A DNA stretch of 42,010 nt from UBA11540 sp003445125 (GCA_937899435.1 CALBQG010000108.1:1-42010); one strand, 5' to 3'. Positions 7,851 to 17,255 are shown, numbered from the stretch's first letter. Notes: generated by a model from the letters alone, not told the origin. Numbers and translations: made by a program.

Positions 7851-9185
7851 TCAGTTATTGTCGTTCTTGTCGCGTTCCCGCACCGTGATCCGGATCGGCG
7901 TTCCTTCCAGTCCGAATGTCGCGCGGATTTGGTTCTCCAGATACCGCTGGTAGGAAAAATGAAACAGCTCGGCGTTATTCACAAACGTCACGAATGTCGG
8001 CGGCTTGGTCGATGCCTGAGTCATATAGTAAATCTTCAGCCGCTTGCCCTTATCCGACGGCGGCTGCACTCTTGCGGTCGCATCTGCCAGAATATCATTG
8101 AGTTTTCCCGTTGAAATGCGCATGGAATTTTGCTCGGCGACATAGCGGATCAGCTCATACAGTTTTTCCACACGCTGTCCCGTTTTTGCCGAGATGAACA
8201 CAAACGGCACGTAGGGCATGAAGCTGAAATCCACTTCCAATTTCTTGCGGAATTCATCCATGGTCTTGCCGTCTTTCTGCACCAGATCCCATTTATTGAC
8301 CGCCACAATGCAGCCCTTGCCCTGTTCATGCGCATAGCCTGCCACTTTGGAATCCTGTTCGGTAAAGCCGGTCGTGGCGTCCAGCATCACAATGCACACA
8401 TCGGCACGATCCACCGCCATATACGCGCGCAAGACGCTGTATTTTTCGATGTCCTCCTCTACGCGGCTTTTGCGGCGAATGCCCGCCGTATCAATGAACA
8501 CGTACTTTCCGTGCTCATTCTCCACCACCGTATCCACTGCGTCACGCGTGGTTCCGGCGATATCCGACACGATCACCCGCTCCTCGCCCGCAATCTGATT
8601 GATCAGCGACGATTTTCCCGCGTTCGGCTTTCCGATGACGGCAACTTTGATATATTCTTCCTCATAATCCCCTGCCGACTCCTCGGGCAGATATTTCATC
8701 AGCACCGCATCCAGCAGGTCGCCCGTGCCGTGTCCGTGCACCGAAGAAACGGCAATCGGATCGCCCAATCCGAGATTATAAAACTCATAAAATTCCGGTT
8801 CCACCGTGCCGAGGCTGTCGCATTTATTGACGCACAGCACCACCGGTTTTCCGCTTTTTTGCAGCATCGACGCCACTTCCGCATCCGTTGCTGTGACACC
8901 GGAGCGCACATCGGTCACCATAATGATGACCGATGCACTGTCAATCGCAAGCTGTGCCTGACGGCGCATCTGCGACAGAATCACATCGTCGGAATATGGC
9001 TCGATTCCGCCCGTATCCACCAGCATGAACGAACGGTTGAGCCATTCGCACTTGCCGTAGATTCGATCGCGGGTGACGCCCGGCGTATCCTGCACAATGG
9101 AAAGCCGTTGTCCGATCAGTTTATTGAACAGTGTTGATTTTCCGACATTCGGTCGTCCGACAATCGCTACAATCGGTAAAGACAT
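7851..9185 (-). CDS. der: Ribosome biogenesis GTPase Der (EngA)
   Basis: 444 residues with two tandem GTPase domains and a C-terminal KH-like domain. Der acts in 50S subunit maturation. The first domain opens VAIVGRPNVGKSTLFN (P-loop), then VDTGGIEP and VNKCDS. The second has VAVIGKPNAGKSSLINQ, DTAGIRRKSRVEEDIEKYS and VNKWDLV. The C-terminus GTPIRITVRERDK is family-typical. Its ATG shares one base with the stop of the DUF512 gene (TAATG), implying tight coupling. Confidence 0.97.
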   Translation of the reverse strand: MSLPIVAIVGRPNVGKSTLFNKLIGQRLSIVQDTPGVTRDRIYGKCEWLNRSFMLVDTGGIEPYSDDVILSQMRRQAQLAIDSASVIIMVTDVRSGVTATDAEVASMLQKSGKPVVLCVNKCDSLGTVEPEFYEFYNLGLGDPIAVSSVHGHGTGDLLDAVLMKYLPEESAGDYEEEYIKVAVIGKPNAGKSSLINQIAGEERVIVSDIAGTTRDAVDTVVENEHGKYVFIDTAGIRRKSRVEEDIEKYSVLRAYMAVDRADVCIVMLDATTGFTEQDSKVAGYAHEQGKGCIVAVNKWDLVQKDGKTMDEFRKKLEVDFSFMPYVPFVFISAKTGQRVEKLYELIRYVAEQNSMRISTGKLNDILADATARVQPPSDKGKRLKIYYMTQASTKPPTFVTFVNNAELFHFSYQRYLENQIRATFGLEGTPIRITVRERDKNDNN

Positions 9186-10498
9186 TACAAATCACATCCT
9201 AACATTTTCGTGAGCACATCGTACCCGTCGTTTTCGCACCAGATCAGTTTCACATCCAATGCCTGTTCGACTTCCTCTATCGTGACATCATCCAGAAATT
9301 TATCCTTTTCATACCGCAGCATCACCGACGGAATCAGCAGCGTATGCGCCGTTATTCCCTGCTCCTTGAGCTGATCGATCAGGTCCTTTCCCGTCACCAG
9401 TCCCGCCACCGTGATATGCTTTCCGAAGAAGCGGTTTTCAATGGCATAGACATCCAGTTTCACCTGCGGATATTTTTTCATTGCCGCTTCCGCCAGCTCG
9501 CACAGCAGATCAACCGCCAGTTTTCCCGTGGCAATTGCCGCGTGAAACGGCTTCGGTTCAAACTCCTCGGTCTCCAGGCAATCCAGAAAATCGTGTCGCA
9601 GAGACGTCACCAATCCCACGCCGTTGTCCAACTGGGCAAACTCGCCGTAATACTCGTAATCCGGCAGCGGGCGCCCCGCCTTCAGATAAAACTCATCCGA
9701 CGCATACGCCACGCGGGTGCCATATTTTTTATAGCATTTCGCGGCAAAGCGCTCGATGGTATCAATCACTTCGCCCGCTTCTTCCTTGGTATACAGGCGC
9801 AAAGGCTCCAGCCCGTCGCGGTAATCCGTCAGACCCACGGGAACCGCCGCAATACTTTCAATCTGCGGCATGAGTTTTCCCAGATCGTTGAGCGACCGTT
9901 CCAATTCCTTGCCGTCGTTAATGCCCGGACAAAGCACCAGCTGGGTATTCAGCCGTATGCCGTGCGCTGCCAGTTGTTCCAGATATTTCAGTGTTTCGCC
10001 CGCACGTTTGTTTTTCATCATCCGTACCCGCAATTCGGGATTGGTGGTATGCACCGAGACATTGATCGGGCTGATGTGCATTTTGATGATTCGCGCAATT
10101 TCTTCATCCGAAATATTCGTCAGCGTCACATAGCTCCCGAAAAAGAACGACATCCGATCGTCGTCATCCTTGAAATACAGGCTCTTTCTCATTCCCGGAG
10201 GCAGTTGATCGATGAAGCAGAAAATGCATTTATTGCGGCAATGATGCTGCTGATCCATCAGATACGTCTCGAAATCAAGTCCTATATCCGCGTATTCGTC
10301 CTTTCGGATCGAAAAAATCTTTTCCCGTCCGTGTTCGTCCAGGCAAACCACTTTCAGCTGCGGTTCGGTAACATAAAACTGATAATCCAACACATCGTTG
10401 ATCGGATTCTCATTGATACTGACCAACGTCATCTTTTCACGGATTCCCGCTCTATACGCCAACGAACGCTTCGCCACGGTTTTAATCACTACTGCCAT
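9185..10498 (-). CDS. DUF512 family protein: PDZ-like + radical-SAM-type iron-sulfur protein
   Basis: 437 residues. The N-terminal ~70 residues form a PDZ-like segment (KRSLAYRAGIREKMTLVSIN). Then HHCRNKCIFCFIDQLPPGMR provides a CxxxCxxC cluster (Cys87, 91, 94), the radical-SAM [4Fe-4S] arrangement. The remainder is the DUF512 region, including LVLCPGINDGKELERS and the conserved YASDEFYLKAG. The family is widespread in anaerobic Bacillota next to der; its substrate is unknown. First gene of the der-plsY-galU run, with its own promoter at 10558-10586. Confidence 0.88.
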   Translation of the reverse strand: MAVVIKTVAKRSLAYRAGIREKMTLVSINENPINDVLDYQFYVTEPQLKVVCLDEHGREKIFSIRKDEYADIGLDFETYLMDQQHHCRNKCIFCFIDQLPPGMRKSLYFKDDDDRMSFFFGSYVTLTNISDEEIARIIKMHISPINVSVHTTNPELRVRMMKNKRAGETLKYLEQLAAHGIRLNTQLVLCPGINDGKELERSLNDLGKLMPQIESIAAVPVGLTDYRDGLEPLRLYTKEEAGEVIDTIERFAAKCYKKYGTRVAYASDEFYLKAGRPLPDYEYYGEFAQLDNGVGLVTSLRHDFLDCLETEEFEPKPFHAAIATGKLAVDLLCELAEAAMKKYPQVKLDVYAIENRFFGKHITVAGLVTGKDLIDQLKEQGITAHTLLIPSVMLRYEKDKFLDDVTIEEVEQALDVKLIWCENDGYDVLTKMLGCDL

Positions 10499-10557
10499 AT
10501 TCCCGTCCCGCTTTTCTTTTTTCTTTCCCTGCGGGCAAATGCCGCGTACTTATCAAC

Positions 10558-10586
10558 AGTATACCATACTTTTCTTCCAATATAAA
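10558..10586 (-). promoter_or_regulatory. Promoter of the DUF512-der-plsY-galU run
   Basis: On the minus strand: -35 TTTATA (10581-10586), 17-bp spacer, -10 TATACT (10558-10563). It lies 60 bases before the DUF512 start, just after the rpmF terminator. Confidence 0.6.
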
Positions 10587-10598
10587 GCCCTTTCGGGC

Positions 10599-10633
10599 AA
10601 AAAAACAGAGGAAGGAGAAAAATCCTTCCTCTG
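10599..10633 (-). terminator. Terminator of yceD-rpmF
   Basis: An 11-bp stem (10606-10616 with 10623-10633, six-base loop) is followed on the minus strand by seven Ts. It lies 18 bases after the rpmF stop. Confidence 0.88.
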
Positions 10634-10651
10634 CCGTTCGTTCTCTTGAAC

Positions 10652-10834
10652 TCAGTCAGCCACTTTTACGATTTCCTTGCCCTTATAGTAGCCGCAATGA
10701 GGACAAACTCTGTGGGGCATCTTCAGCTCACCGCACTGAGTGCACTTCGAGAATCCGGGAAGCTGGAGCTTCCATACATTGGAACGTCTTTTATCACGTC
10801 TTGCCTGCGAATGTTTTCTCTTCGGAACTGCCAT
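10652..10834 (-). CDS. rpmF: 50S ribosomal protein L32
   Basis: 60 residues from the ATG at 10834, which has GGGAGG 8 bases upstream; a TTG two codons earlier is unlikely. The start MAVPKRKHSQARRDKRRSN is diagnostic of L32. Two Cys pairs (CTQC and CPHC) form the zinc-ribbon version of this protein, a zinc-dependent form, as opposed to the Cys-less form some Bacillota use under zinc limitation. It follows yceD, the conserved order. Confidence 0.97.
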   Translation of the reverse strand: MAVPKRKHSQARRDKRRSNVWKLQLPGFSKCTQCGELKMPHRVCPHCGYYKGKEIVKVAD

Positions 10835-10856
10835 GTCCAAAACCTCCCTTTTATTT

Positions 10857-11360
10857 TCAATCGTGATGATCCAAAAGCTGTTTCAAAACCGCGAGGCGAG
10901 GATCCACCGTCTCTTTTTGGCAGGAACAGGTCCCGTCGTTGAGGTTTTTCCCGCACTCCGGACACAACCCCCTGCAATCGTCCCGGCACAGGAGCTTGGT
11001 CGGCAATTCCAGCAGAATGTCATTCATCATCAGATCGTCAAGGTCGAGTGAATTACCCTGAACTTCAATCCTGTCGTCGGAAAAATCCACGTTCGGCTCA
11101 TTGGTCAACACATGGGAAAACTGCATACGGCAGTCTTTGTATTCTTCTTTCAGACAGCGGTCGCAAAGATAATGAAGCGTGAAAGCGACTTCGCACTGCA
11201 CCGTCACGACACCCAGCCTGTTTTCAATCCGTCCCTTGACAGAGACCGGCGTTTCAAAAGGATGCACCCCGTGAAAATCAATACCGGAAAGAGACACGGC
11301 GGTATCCAGCTCCATCGATGTATCGGGAACCTCAAAGATCTGCCGCAGATCCAGCATCAT
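10857..11360 (-). CDS. yceD: DUF177 (YceD) family protein, 23S rRNA accumulation factor
   Basis: 167 residues from the ATG at 11360, which has GAGGTG 6 bases upstream; the longer frame to 11411 would cover the promoter. Cys motifs CDRCLKE and CRDDCRGLCPECGKNLN are typical of the family and probably bind zinc. YceD proteins are linked to 23S rRNA maturation or ribosome assembly. It sits immediately upstream of rpmF, 22 bases apart, as in most bacteria, so both are co-transcribed. Confidence 0.9.
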   Translation of the reverse strand: MMLDLRQIFEVPDTSMELDTAVSLSGIDFHGVHPFETPVSVKGRIENRLGVVTVQCEVAFTLHYLCDRCLKEEYKDCRMQFSHVLTNEPNVDFSDDRIEVQGNSLDLDDLMMNDILLELPTKLLCRDDCRGLCPECGKNLNDGTCSCQKETVDPRLAVLKQLLDHHD

Positions 11361-11413
11361 AACGGACACCTCAAGACAGGCACAGGAATTGTGCGGTTTA
11401 TTCGTACCCAATT

Positions 11414-11442
11414 ATTATACAAGCTTCCCCTTCATTTGTCAA
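11414..11442 (-). promoter_or_regulatory. Perfect consensus sigma-A promoter of yceD-rpmF
   Basis: On the minus strand: -35 TTGACA (11437-11442), 17-bp spacer, -10 TATAAT (11414-11419). Both hexamers match consensus fully, fitting a highly expressed ribosomal transcript. The -35 box is 18 bases past the addB stop, with no terminator between. Confidence 0.9.
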
Positions 11443-11460
11443 GGTCTTTTTTTCAAAAGT

Positions 11461-14400
11461 TCAGCTTTCTGTCGATTCTTCCGTTTTTTCCGTCCGTTTG
11501 CACACGAAAGCATAGTCACAATATTCGCACGCATTGCTCCTCGGGTTCGGATCCGGCACCGTGTCGCCCTGATGCAGCAGCTCGCCCATGCGTGTGAGCA
11601 CCTCACACACCGTTTCCCCGATTTTTCCGAATGTCTCGGCGTCCGCAAGCGAGGATTTCGCCGTAAAAGAGCCGTCCGTTTTATAGTACACCGGGATAAA
11701 GTGCGTATCTTTGCCGTTTTCCATGGCTTCGATCACCGTCGGATCGTCAAGGATCAGTCCGTTGGCGCGCAGACTTTCCTTCTGTGCTTTATCGATGCTT
11801 TCCGCCGTCTCGCGGCGATCCGCCTTCAGATAACTGTCGCCGGCGGGAACGTACAACACACCCGCGGGGATACTTCCCGCATATTTTCCTCCCTGCGGCG
11901 CGCAGGCGGCAAACAGGTAGAGCAGCATCTGGATTTTGAGTCCCGCCTCCACGTCGTCGAGATTGAAGGTTTTGCCTCCGGATTTATAGTCGATCACGCG
12001 CAGATAACGCACGCCGTCTTTTTCAAAGGTATCGATTCGATCCGCCGTTCCTTCCACGCATACGCTGCCCCCGTCCGACAGCGCAAGGCGGATGGGTTTG
12101 ATCTCGCCGTCGCGCGAAACGGGCGCTTCAAATTCCACAGGCGTGAAGCTGCTGTGCAGAAGCTCCGCCTTCAGACGCAAGGCAAGACGGCGCACCGATC
12201 CTTTGAGTCGGAGAAGCAGCGTCATGAAGCGCGCATCGGGCATCGCGTCGCCCAGTTCTTCATGCACATAGTCCTCCGTCAGCCGATCGCACTGCGCGGC
12301 AATCTCCGTTTCCGACAGGGCGCAAAATGCGTCCTTGCCGTTGTCGGCAAGCAGATGCTGCAAACAATAGTGAATAAACGTGCCGCTCTGCAGCGGGTTC
12401 ATCTGCGCCCGCTTGAGCGGACGAACCCGCAGTCCCCGCTGACAGAAATAGGCAAAACGGCAGGCGTAAAAACTCTCCACCTTTGTCGGGGAAAGGTACA
12501 GGTCTTTGCCGTACAGCCGTTCGGAAAGCGACGGGTCGTGCATGGCAAAGTCCTTTTCTCCCGCGCCGTCTCGCAACCGCCGCACCTCTTCGGCATCGGT
12601 CTGTTCGATCACGCGTTTTTCGGTTTCGTCGTCACTCAGCGCATACGCCCGCACCGCCGCGCGCGGCGTTTGCAGAAACAGCGACCGATCGACGGTCTGC
12701 GGCGTGAGCAATTGCACTCCCGGGAGAATTTTTTGAAGCTGTGTCACAATCACCGACGGCGACTGTACCCTGCCGTCCCCGTTGGTCTGCGGAAAGCTGA
12801 CAAACAGGCGCTCGCTCGGCGCCGCCAGCGCCGTATACGCAAAAAAGCGTTCATCGGCATAAGTTTTCTCCCCGTGGTCGGCGATTTTCACGCCCCGTTC
12901 GCTCAAAAATGCGCGTTCGCGATCGCCGATCAGTCCGTCATGCGAAGTCAGTGCGGGGAACTTCCCCTCTGCCGCGCCAAATACGAACACCGCGCGGGGA
13001 TGAAAATACCGAATCCGATCCGCAGTACCGATTGTCACCAAATCTGCCGTCTGTGCAATCTTTCCGTACCCCCCATCCGCCAGCGCCGCTTCAAACAGCG
13101 CCGCCATCCGCGGAAGGTCGAACGACACCTCTTTCAGTACCGATGCCATCTGTTCCATACAGCCGACCACCGTCCGATACACCGCCGCACAGTCGTGCGC
13201 TTCCTCCGGCGGCAGGGTTTCGGTCAGGCGGCGGATCGCTTCCACCGCGCCGAAGTCGGTCAGAAACCGAAACATGGCTTCAGCAAAGGCTTTGCCGTCG
13301 CAATCGGCGGCGGATTCGGAAAATTCCGAAATCCGGTTCCACACGCTTTCCCGCACGGCGTTGAGTTTTTCCAGTGTCTCTTCGGCTTTTTTATCCGAAG
13401 TTTTTTTGAATCCGTCGGGATGCCGCACAAACGGATGCGCAAAATCGGCACGTTTGAGATCCCAGACGAAGCAATAGTTTTCCAGCGCATGGACATCCTC
13501 CGGCGAAAACGGAGAAAGCGGGGATTTGAGCATGGAAAACACCGGAGAAAGGTCATTTCCACGAGTCGAGGCAAACAGCGCCGACAGCAGTTTCGGCAGC
13601 GGTTTGTTGCGAATCTGCTCCACGGCATCCAGGTAGAGCGGCACGCCGTACCGTTCAAACGTTTCCCTCAAGACCGCCGTGTCGGGAAGGGTTCGGCTCA
13701 CCACCGCAATCTCCCGCCAGCGAAAGCCTTCTTCCATCACCAACCGACGCACACGGGCGGCAACATACGCCAATTCTTCCCTTTCATCCCGCGCCGCGTA
13801 CAGTTCCACCGCATCGGTAGGCAAATCCTCCGGCTGTGCATCGGCACGCAAAAAATTTTCCTCCACGGCGCGCAGCGCCTCCGAGCGATAACGCGGAGAC
13901 TGCGTCAGCGTCGTCGGCGTTTTCACTTCCACGCCCGCTTCCCGCGCCTCACGAATCCACTGCTGTGCCGTTTGGCGGCACGACGAAAAGAGCAGATCTT
14001 CCCCGCTCAGCGAATCCGCACAAAGTGCGACCGTAAAGCAGGGGCTTTGCCGCAAAATCACACGCAGAAGCTCGTCCTGCGCTCCCGTGAAATCCTTGAA
14101 GCCGTCCGCAAAAACGGCTTTATCCCTGAAAAATTCCTGCTCCCGTGCGAGCTTTGCCGCGCGCAGAAGATCGTCGCGGCTGTCCTGCCCCTGTCGATCA
14201 ATCAGTGCCTGCCAGACCGTATAGATTTCCGCCAGTTCGCGCAATTTTTCCGCCTGCGCGCTTTGGTCGTTCCCGCACAGCTCCCACAGGTGTTCGGGAG
14301 TGATTCCTGCGTTTTTCAGTTCATCCGCCGCCTGCGTCATGCGCACCGCAAACTCCGGTCGGGAAGCCACCCGACGGTACAGTGTCAGACGATCCTTTAC

Positions 14401-14682
14401 CTGTGCCAGCGCCGCCGCCATCAGCATCCGTCTGCCGCTGTCGTCAAGGCGGGTTCCCGCCAGACCGCCGCAGGTGCGAAAAATCTGATGACAAAGACGG
14501 GTGAAGCTGTATACCTGAATTTTTTTCGTTTCCTCTTGTTCGTACACCGTGCGTTCGGTATCAAACGAATTTTGCTCCGGCACCAGCAGGATCGTTTCGG
14601 TCGTTTTGGACATTTCTGCCGCGCGGCGCAGAATTTCTGCGGTTTTTCCGCTGCCGCCGGTTCCGAGAATATAGGTAAACAC
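11461..14682 (-). CDS. addB: ATP-dependent helicase/nuclease subunit B
   Basis: 1073 residues. AddB pairs with AddA to resect double-strand breaks for recombination. The N-terminal Walker A GTGGSGKT is at residues 7-14. Helicase-like core motifs and the RecB-type nuclease follow: GTADRID, then RVIDYKSGGKTFNLDD, then GLKIQMLLYL (the QxxxY motif). The C-terminal CEYCDYAFVC (Cys1052, 1055, 1061), with an earlier Cys in SFYACRFAYFC, forms the AddB iron-sulfur staple. The partner gene addA is not in the window; downstream is yceD. It follows rarA by 12 bases, so the two form an operon. Confidence 0.93.
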   Translation of the reverse strand: MFTYILGTGGSGKTAEILRRAAEMSKTTETILLVPEQNSFDTERTVYEQEETKKIQVYSFTRLCHQIFRTCGGLAGTRLDDSGRRMLMAAALAQVKDRLTLYRRVASRPEFAVRMTQAADELKNAGITPEHLWELCGNDQSAQAEKLRELAEIYTVWQALIDRQGQDSRDDLLRAAKLAREQEFFRDKAVFADGFKDFTGAQDELLRVILRQSPCFTVALCADSLSGEDLLFSSCRQTAQQWIREAREAGVEVKTPTTLTQSPRYRSEALRAVEENFLRADAQPEDLPTDAVELYAARDEREELAYVAARVRRLVMEEGFRWREIAVVSRTLPDTAVLRETFERYGVPLYLDAVEQIRNKPLPKLLSALFASTRGNDLSPVFSMLKSPLSPFSPEDVHALENYCFVWDLKRADFAHPFVRHPDGFKKTSDKKAEETLEKLNAVRESVWNRISEFSESAADCDGKAFAEAMFRFLTDFGAVEAIRRLTETLPPEEAHDCAAVYRTVVGCMEQMASVLKEVSFDLPRMAALFEAALADGGYGKIAQTADLVTIGTADRIRYFHPRAVFVFGAAEGKFPALTSHDGLIGDRERAFLSERGVKIADHGEKTYADERFFAYTALAAPSERLFVSFPQTNGDGRVQSPSVIVTQLQKILPGVQLLTPQTVDRSLFLQTPRAAVRAYALSDDETEKRVIEQTDAEEVRRLRDGAGEKDFAMHDPSLSERLYGKDLYLSPTKVESFYACRFAYFCQRGLRVRPLKRAQMNPLQSGTFIHYCLQHLLADNGKDAFCALSETEIAAQCDRLTEDYVHEELGDAMPDARFMTLLLRLKGSVRRLALRLKAELLHSSFTPVEFEAPVSRDGEIKPIRLALSDGGSVCVEGTADRIDTFEKDGVRYLRVIDYKSGGKTFNLDDVEAGLKIQMLLYLFAACAPQGGKYAGSIPAGVLYVPAGDSYLKADRRETAESIDKAQKESLRANGLILDDPTVIEAMENGKDTHFIPVYYKTDGSFTAKSSLADAETFGKIGETVCEVLTRMGELLHQGDTVPDPNPRSNACEYCDYAFVCKRTEKTEESTES

Positions 14683-14694
14683 GCACTCACCGCC

Positions 14695-15954
14695 TTATCG
14701 AATCTTCTTTCGGTACTCCAAAGCCGTCTGTTCGGTTTTATTATCGCCGAAGGTATAATACACCCGTCCCGAAAGCGCATCGGGAAGGTACTGCTGAGAA
14801 ACGTAATGATTCGGATACGCGTGAGGATAGAGATACGTTTTTCCGCGCCCCAGTTTTCCCGCGCCCTCATAGTGTGAATCTTTCAAATGCGCCGGAACTT
14901 CGGAAAAGTTCCCGCTTTTCACATCTGCCATTGCCGCATCGATCGCCTCGATTGCGGAATTGGATTTCGGCGCGGTGCAAAGCAGGATGACCGCCTCCGC
15001 CAACGGAATCCGCGCTTCGGGAAGTCCCAATCGCTCCGCCGTATCCACGCAGGCATTAACAATCCCCGCCGCCATCGGATAGGCAAGACCGATATCCTCG
15101 CTTGCAATCACCAACAGCCGCCGACAGGGGGAAATCAGGTCGCCCGCTTCCAACAGACGTGCCAGATAGTGCAGCGCGGCATTTTCGTCCGATCCGCGGA
15201 TGGACTTCTGAAACGCCGAAAGCAGATCATAATGCTCGTCGCCGTCCCGATCGTACCGTGCGGCGCTTTTTTGCAGCACCTCGCCGACCGTTTCTTCATC
15301 CACGCAGACCGCATCCTCTTCCCACTTTCCCGCCAGCGAACACAGTTCGACGGCGTTGAGCGCCTTTCGCACATCGCCGCCGCATCCGAGAGAAATTTTT
15401 TTCACTGCTTCTTCGTCGGCGCGGATCGGTGTGTTCAGATCCTTTTCCATCTGTGCAAAGCCGCGGCGAATGACCGGCTCGATATCCTCCGGAGAAAGGC
15501 TTTTGAATTCAAACACCGTGGAACGGCTGAGAATCGCGTTATACACATAAAAATACGGATTCTCCGTCGTGGAGGAAATCAGCGTCACACTGCCGTTTTC
15601 GATATACTCCAGAAGCGACTGCTGCTGGCGTTTGTTCAGATACTGAATTTCGTCCAAATACAGCAGCACCCCGTTTCGTCCCGTCAGCGTATCGGTTCCC
15701 GACACCACTTCGCGGATATCCCCCGTGGAGCAGTTCGTTCCGTTGAGCTTATACAGCTGCATTCCCGACTTTTCCGCCAGAATCCTCGCCACCGTGGTTT
15801 TTCCGACGCCGGACGGTCCGTAGAAAATCATGTTCGGGATTCTCCCGCTCTCCAGCACTTTCCGAAGCACTTTCCCTTCGCCCAGCAAATGCCGTTGTCC
15901 CGCCACTTCCTCCAGGCTTTCCGGACGCATCCGATCCGCAAGCGGTACATTCAT
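14695..15954 (-). CDS. rarA: Replication-associated recombination protein A (AAA+ ATPase)
   Basis: 419 residues, the full family length. RarA/MgsA/WRNIP1-type clamp-loader-like ATPases act at stalled replication forks. It begins MNVPLADRMRPESLEEVAGQ. P-loop GPSGVGKT is at residues 46-53, Walker B is LLYLDEIQYLN, sensor-1 region SSTTENPYF, and the C-terminal LKDSHYEGAGKLGRGKTYLY is characteristic of the family. The ribosome binding site AAGGAGGG is clear. Co-transcribed with addB, which gives a small DNA repair operon. Confidence 0.95.
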   Translation of the reverse strand: MNVPLADRMRPESLEEVAGQRHLLGEGKVLRKVLESGRIPNMIFYGPSGVGKTTVARILAEKSGMQLYKLNGTNCSTGDIREVVSGTDTLTGRNGVLLYLDEIQYLNKRQQQSLLEYIENGSVTLISSTTENPYFYVYNAILSRSTVFEFKSLSPEDIEPVIRRGFAQMEKDLNTPIRADEEAVKKISLGCGGDVRKALNAVELCSLAGKWEEDAVCVDEETVGEVLQKSAARYDRDGDEHYDLLSAFQKSIRGSDENAALHYLARLLEAGDLISPCRRLLVIASEDIGLAYPMAAGIVNACVDTAERLGLPEARIPLAEAVILLCTAPKSNSAIEAIDAAMADVKSGNFSEVPAHLKDSHYEGAGKLGRGKTYLYPHAYPNHYVSQQYLPDALSGRVYYTFGDNKTEQTALEYRKKIR

Positions 15955-15978
15955 ACTGTTCCCTCCTTACGAAAAACA

Positions 15979-16006
15979 AAAGGCGGATACCGCCGTATCC
16001 GCCTTT
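15979..16006 (-). terminator. Terminator of the foldase-like lipoprotein gene
   Basis: A 12-bp stem (15979-15990 with 15995-16006, CGCC loop) is followed on the minus strand by a T-rich stretch. It separates the lipoprotein gene from rarA. Confidence 0.8.
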
Positions 16007-16016
16007 CCGTCTTTTT

Positions 16017-17255
16017 TTACTTCAGCTTGATTTTCGACGGTTTATACCGTTTCACGGCTTTTTCGTTGACTTCCACGGTCAATTCCGCCGCTTTTGTCTT
16101 AAGCTCCTCGGTGAACTCGTCACCCTTGATCTGAGCTCTTGCCGTGCTGTCGTATTCTTTCAGATAAGTATCATCCTCGAAAATGTCCATGCGCAGAACC
16201 ACACGGATATATTCGTCTTCCACCACCACTGCCGCTTTGCCGTTCTCCAGTGCAAACACTGCCTCTTTCTCGGCATCGGTGTATTTCGTGGACGATTTGC
16301 TGATGATTTCCAGATTCTCGTCTTCCGTCGTTTCCGAAGAAGCGCTGTCGGAAGAGGTATCCTCCGAAGAGGCTGCCGTCGAAGAATCATCGGTCGGATT
16401 CTCGGTCACGTCGCTTGTTTCCGAAGAGGTTTCCTCGCCCGCTGTGGAAGAAGTCGGTGCCGCGGTATCGTTTGCCTCTTCATTGGTGCTGACATTCGAC
16501 GCAGTATCGGAAGAAGTGTCCGACGACTCCTGCGCCGCTTTTTCTTTTTCTTCCAGTGCTTTTTCAAAGCGGTCGTAATCCACCAGCAGGCGTTCAATGT
16601 CTGCGCCCTCGTCGTTAAGCTGTGTCTGATATTTTTCCGCCAGTGCCTTGATCTCGGCAATCGTGGCTTCGTCGCGCAGTTTGCCGTCCAGATTGTTCAG
16701 CGAAAGCACGATGGATTTCGTTTTCGCGTAGTTTTCATTGATATATTTCTTGACATCCTCCACAGGAATTTCCCGTGCACCGCCCTCGCCGTACAGATGG
16801 TCAAAGAGCTTGCCAGACTTTGTGCTGTTGAGCATGACCTCTCTCAGCGTCTTGTCCGAAATGCCGTTTTTCTCATAAATTTCCGAATAGTACACCCACA
16901 TATAAACCACGTACTGATCAATGTAGGCGGTATCGGCATCGTCCAGCGTCAGCCCTTCCTCGGCAAACATTTTCTCGATTTCCAGATACATCCGTGCGCT
17001 TTCCATCGCGGATTCCTTGATCCACTCCGAAGCGTCCTTCTCCTCCACCTGCTGGGAAAGCACGTCCTTACTGCTGTCGGAAACCTTACCGGAAGCAGTG
17101 GCATAGGCATTCATCAGGTAGTACAGATACTGTCCCGCAGACACCGTGTTCTGATCGTTTTTAATCACCCATGTCGTGTCCTCGCCGCAGGATGCAAAGC
17201 TCAACGCCAAGCACAGGCAGAGAACAACCGCCAGAATTTTACTTACGATTTTCAT
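16017..17255 (-). CDS. Foldase-like (SurA/PrsA-type) lipoprotein with Ser/Thr/Glu-rich insert
   Basis: 412 residues. A signal peptide with lipobox LSFASC is followed by an N-terminal helical region (AGQYLYYLMNAYATASGK, then conserved VKKYINENYAKTKSIVLS), like the chaperone domain of SurA/PrsA peptidyl-prolyl isomerases. About 95 residues of Ser/Thr/Glu/Asp (from about 222 to 317) form a disordered linker. A C-terminal block (TDAEKEAVFALENGKAAVV onward) looks like the second half of a parvulin-like domain, but I see no complete rotamase motif. Extracytoplasmic folding is therefore inference. It diverges from ymdB and has a strong promoter. Confidence 0.7.
   Translation of the reverse strand: MKIVSKILAVVLCLCLALSFASCGEDTTWVIKNDQNTVSAGQYLYYLMNAYATASGKVSDSSKDVLSQQVEEKDASEWIKESAMESARMYLEIEKMFAEEGLTLDDADTAYIDQYVVYMWVYYSEIYEKNGISDKTLREVMLNSTKSGKLFDHLYGEGGAREIPVEDVKKYINENYAKTKSIVLSLNNLDGKLRDEATIAEIKALAEKYQTQLNDEGADIERLLVDYDRFEKALEEKEKAAQESSDTSSDTASNVSTNEEANDTAAPTSSTAGEETSSETSDVTENPTDDSSTAASSEDTSSDSASSETTEDENLEIISKSSTKYTDAEKEAVFALENGKAAVVVEDEYIRVVLRMDIFEDDTYLKEYDSTARAQIKGDEFTEELKTKAAELTVEVNEKAVKRYKPSKIKLK

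Noticed and set aside
11389..14877. A 1162-codon open frame on the plus strand opposite addB
   Set aside because: It is a shadow of addB: His/Arg/Gln-rich with no recognisable domain and no ribosome binding site. The minus frame has full AddB motifs.
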